Shown: positions 31,373 through 32,296 of the stretch, piece by piece
Layout of the letters: every line of letters starts with the position of its first letter
Numbering within the stretch: the stretch's first letter is position 1
NCBI GenBank assembly: GCA_903902345.1
Contig: CAIUUR010000043.1
Location: 1 to 32,296, forward strand
Length of the DNA: 32,296 nucleotides
Reading direction: 5' to 3'
Origin: an uncultured Geobacteraceae bacterium
GTDB lineage: Bacteria; Desulfobacterota; Desulfuromonadia; Geobacterales; CAIOGM01
Position numbers and translations under genes: made by a program
The notes under the pieces: generated by a model
Database searches by the model: none
What the model was told of the DNA's origin: nothing
What the model saw: the letters and a program-made list of their open reading frames with translations, nothing else

Positions 31373-32296
31373 ATGCCCCTGGATACCCACTCGAAATCGA
31401 TCTGCACGATCATAGCCAAGAATTACCTGGCGTTTGCCCGCACGCTCTGTAATTCGTTTTTACGGCAGCATCCCGATGGCGTCTGTTATGTGCTCATTAT
31501 CGACGATATTGAAGGCTATCTGGATCGGGATAAAGAAAAGTTTGAAATTGTCACAATCGGTGACTTGGGCATATCGCGGCTGACGGAGTTCTGTTTTAAA
31601 TATGACATCACCGAACTGGCGACTGCAGCTAAGCCGTATCTCTTACAGTATCTTTTTGCTCAAAAGGGGATGAACGAGTTACTCTACCTTGACCCCGACA
31701 TCCTGGTGACCGCTCCTCTTGACGAGCTCTTCGGTGAACTGCAGCGAAACGATATCATCCTGACCCCCCATCTGGATAAAGATTATCCCGATGATGGATG
31801 GTTCCCCATAGACGCGAATATCATGATCAGCGGCATATTCAATCTCGGTTTTATCGGAGTGAGACGATGTGATAACGTAGGTGGCTTTTTGACGTGGTGG
31901 CAGGATAAGCTCTACAGTAAATGTGTCATCGCTCCCTCCGCCGGGTACTTCGTTGATCAGAAGTTCATCGATCTTGCCATAACATTATTTCCTGGCATGG
32001 GAATCATCAAGGATACCGGTTATAATGCCGCTTACTGGAATATTCACAGCAGGGAGATAACGAAGTTCGGGGAAGAATGGCGCTGCAACGGGAGGAGATT
32101 GTATTTTTTTCATTTCAGTAACTATAAGCCGGAAAGGGCCGGGGAGATATCGGGGCATCAAAACCGTTTCACTTTTGACGATATGCCTCAACTCCGCATC
32201 CTGTTTGATGAATACTACCGTATGCTCATGGATAACGGATATTCCGAGACCTTCGTCTGGCAGTACAGCTATAATTTTTATACCAATGGCAACGCG
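31373..32296 (+). CDS. GT8-like glycosyltransferase, 3' end outside window
   Basis: Partial: 308 codons are open from the ATG at 31373 (GAGGA six bases upstream) to the window edge without a stop. The N-terminus reads ICTIIAKNYLAFARTLCNSF, the metal motif is LLYLDPDILV, and the pocket contains FNLGFIGVRR, then VDQKFIDLA and GYNAAYWNIHSRE. FFHFSNYKPE holds the conserved His. It belongs to the same family as the protein at 25895 but is clearly a distinct member. An upstream GT8 scrap at 30986 is closer to 25895, so this gene is not simply that scrap's other half. Likely another repeat-unit glycosyltransferase. Confidence 0.85.
   Translation, partial: MPLDTHSKSICTIIAKNYLAFARTLCNSFLRQHPDGVCYVLIIDDIEGYLDRDKEKFEIVTIGDLGISRLTEFCFKYDITELATAAKPYLLQYLFAQKGMNELLYLDPDILVTAPLDELFGELQRNDIILTPHLDKDYPDDGWFPIDANIMISGIFNLGFIGVRRCDNVGGFLTWWQDKLYSKCVIAPSAGYFVDQKFIDLAITLFPGMGIIKDTGYNAAYWNIHSREITKFGEEWRCNGRRLYFFHFSNYKPERAGEISGHQNRFTFDDMPQLRILFDEYYRMLMDNGYSETFVWQYSYNFYTNGNA

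Noticed and set aside
1-32296. CRISPR arrays, tRNA and rRNA genes, prophage or complete transposase genes
   Set aside because: None seen: no regularly spaced repeats, no tRNA-like cloverleaf noticed by eye, and no transposase or integrase motif in any frame.

Overview
This window is one long stretch of a surface-polysaccharide (O-antigen/LPS-type) biosynthesis locus. Every intact gene is on the + strand. The host is a Gram-negative bacterium. A dTDP-Fuc4N pathway pair, a Wzt-type ABC exporter subunit and many glycosyltransferases support this. The mid-50s-looking GC of the sugar genes, the GT87/GtrB genes and the dispersed hairpin repeats would suit a Geobacter-like Desulfobacterota, but that placement is a low-confidence impression.

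Layout. (1) 1-4830: a 5'-truncated methyltransferase, a GtrB/DPM1-like polyprenyl-phosphate glycosyltransferase, a WecD-like N-acetyltransferase, a WecE-like aminotransferase and a multi-pass GT87-like membrane protein. They are tightly overlapped, and the WecD/WecE pair implies dTDP-Fuc4NAc. (2) 4945-10843: a compact six-gene operon with a NeuB-like PEP-condensing synthase lacking the SAF domain, a thiamine-diphosphate enzyme, two classical SDRs flanking a TIM-barrel isomerase, and a PtmA-like SDR. No CMP-sugar synthetase, 2-epimerase or aminotransferase accompanies them, so the product cannot be read from known nonulosonate pathways. This is the best candidate for an undescribed pathway. (3) 10916-15105: an AT-richer block with a large unknown membrane protein, Wzt with a C-terminal cargo-binding domain but no Wzm beside it, and a family 2 glycosyltransferase. 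(4) 15172-20258: a pair of CDP-tyvelose/paratose-epimerase-like proteins, a GT2, and a PglD/NeuD-like acyltransferase with a VioA-like aminotransferase, which together suggest dTDP-Qui4NAc. (5) 20227-32296: a glycosyltransferase-rich, heavily rearranged region.

Region 5 records repeated segmental duplication. The 3' end of the VioA-like aminotransferase plus the start of the next GT2 is duplicated at 22677-23200, and a fragment of the epimerase at 28936 is fused in front of it. A GT2-epimerase pair exists twice in reciprocal form: GT2 intact with an epimerase scrap at 24764-25802, and a GT2 scrap with intact epimerase at 28735-29874. A GT8-like/GT4 pair also exists twice, with GT4 broken in both copies. 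A 168-bp palindromic MITE-like element (27691-27858, TTA duplication) interrupts GT4, and a truncated copy lies at 31105-31205. A matching single terminus lies at 22392, next to a second hairpin repeat. A nucleotidyltransferase (MNT-type) gene at 28195 is followed by a decayed HEPN partner.

Working model (inference): regions 1, 2 and 4 make unusual activated sugars. The GT2, GT4 and GT8-like enzymes assemble a repeat unit on a lipid carrier at the cytoplasmic face, and the Wzt-containing ABC transporter exports it. The GtrB-like/GT-C pair may decorate the chain in the periplasm. Region 5 is where glycosyltransferase specificity has been reshuffled.
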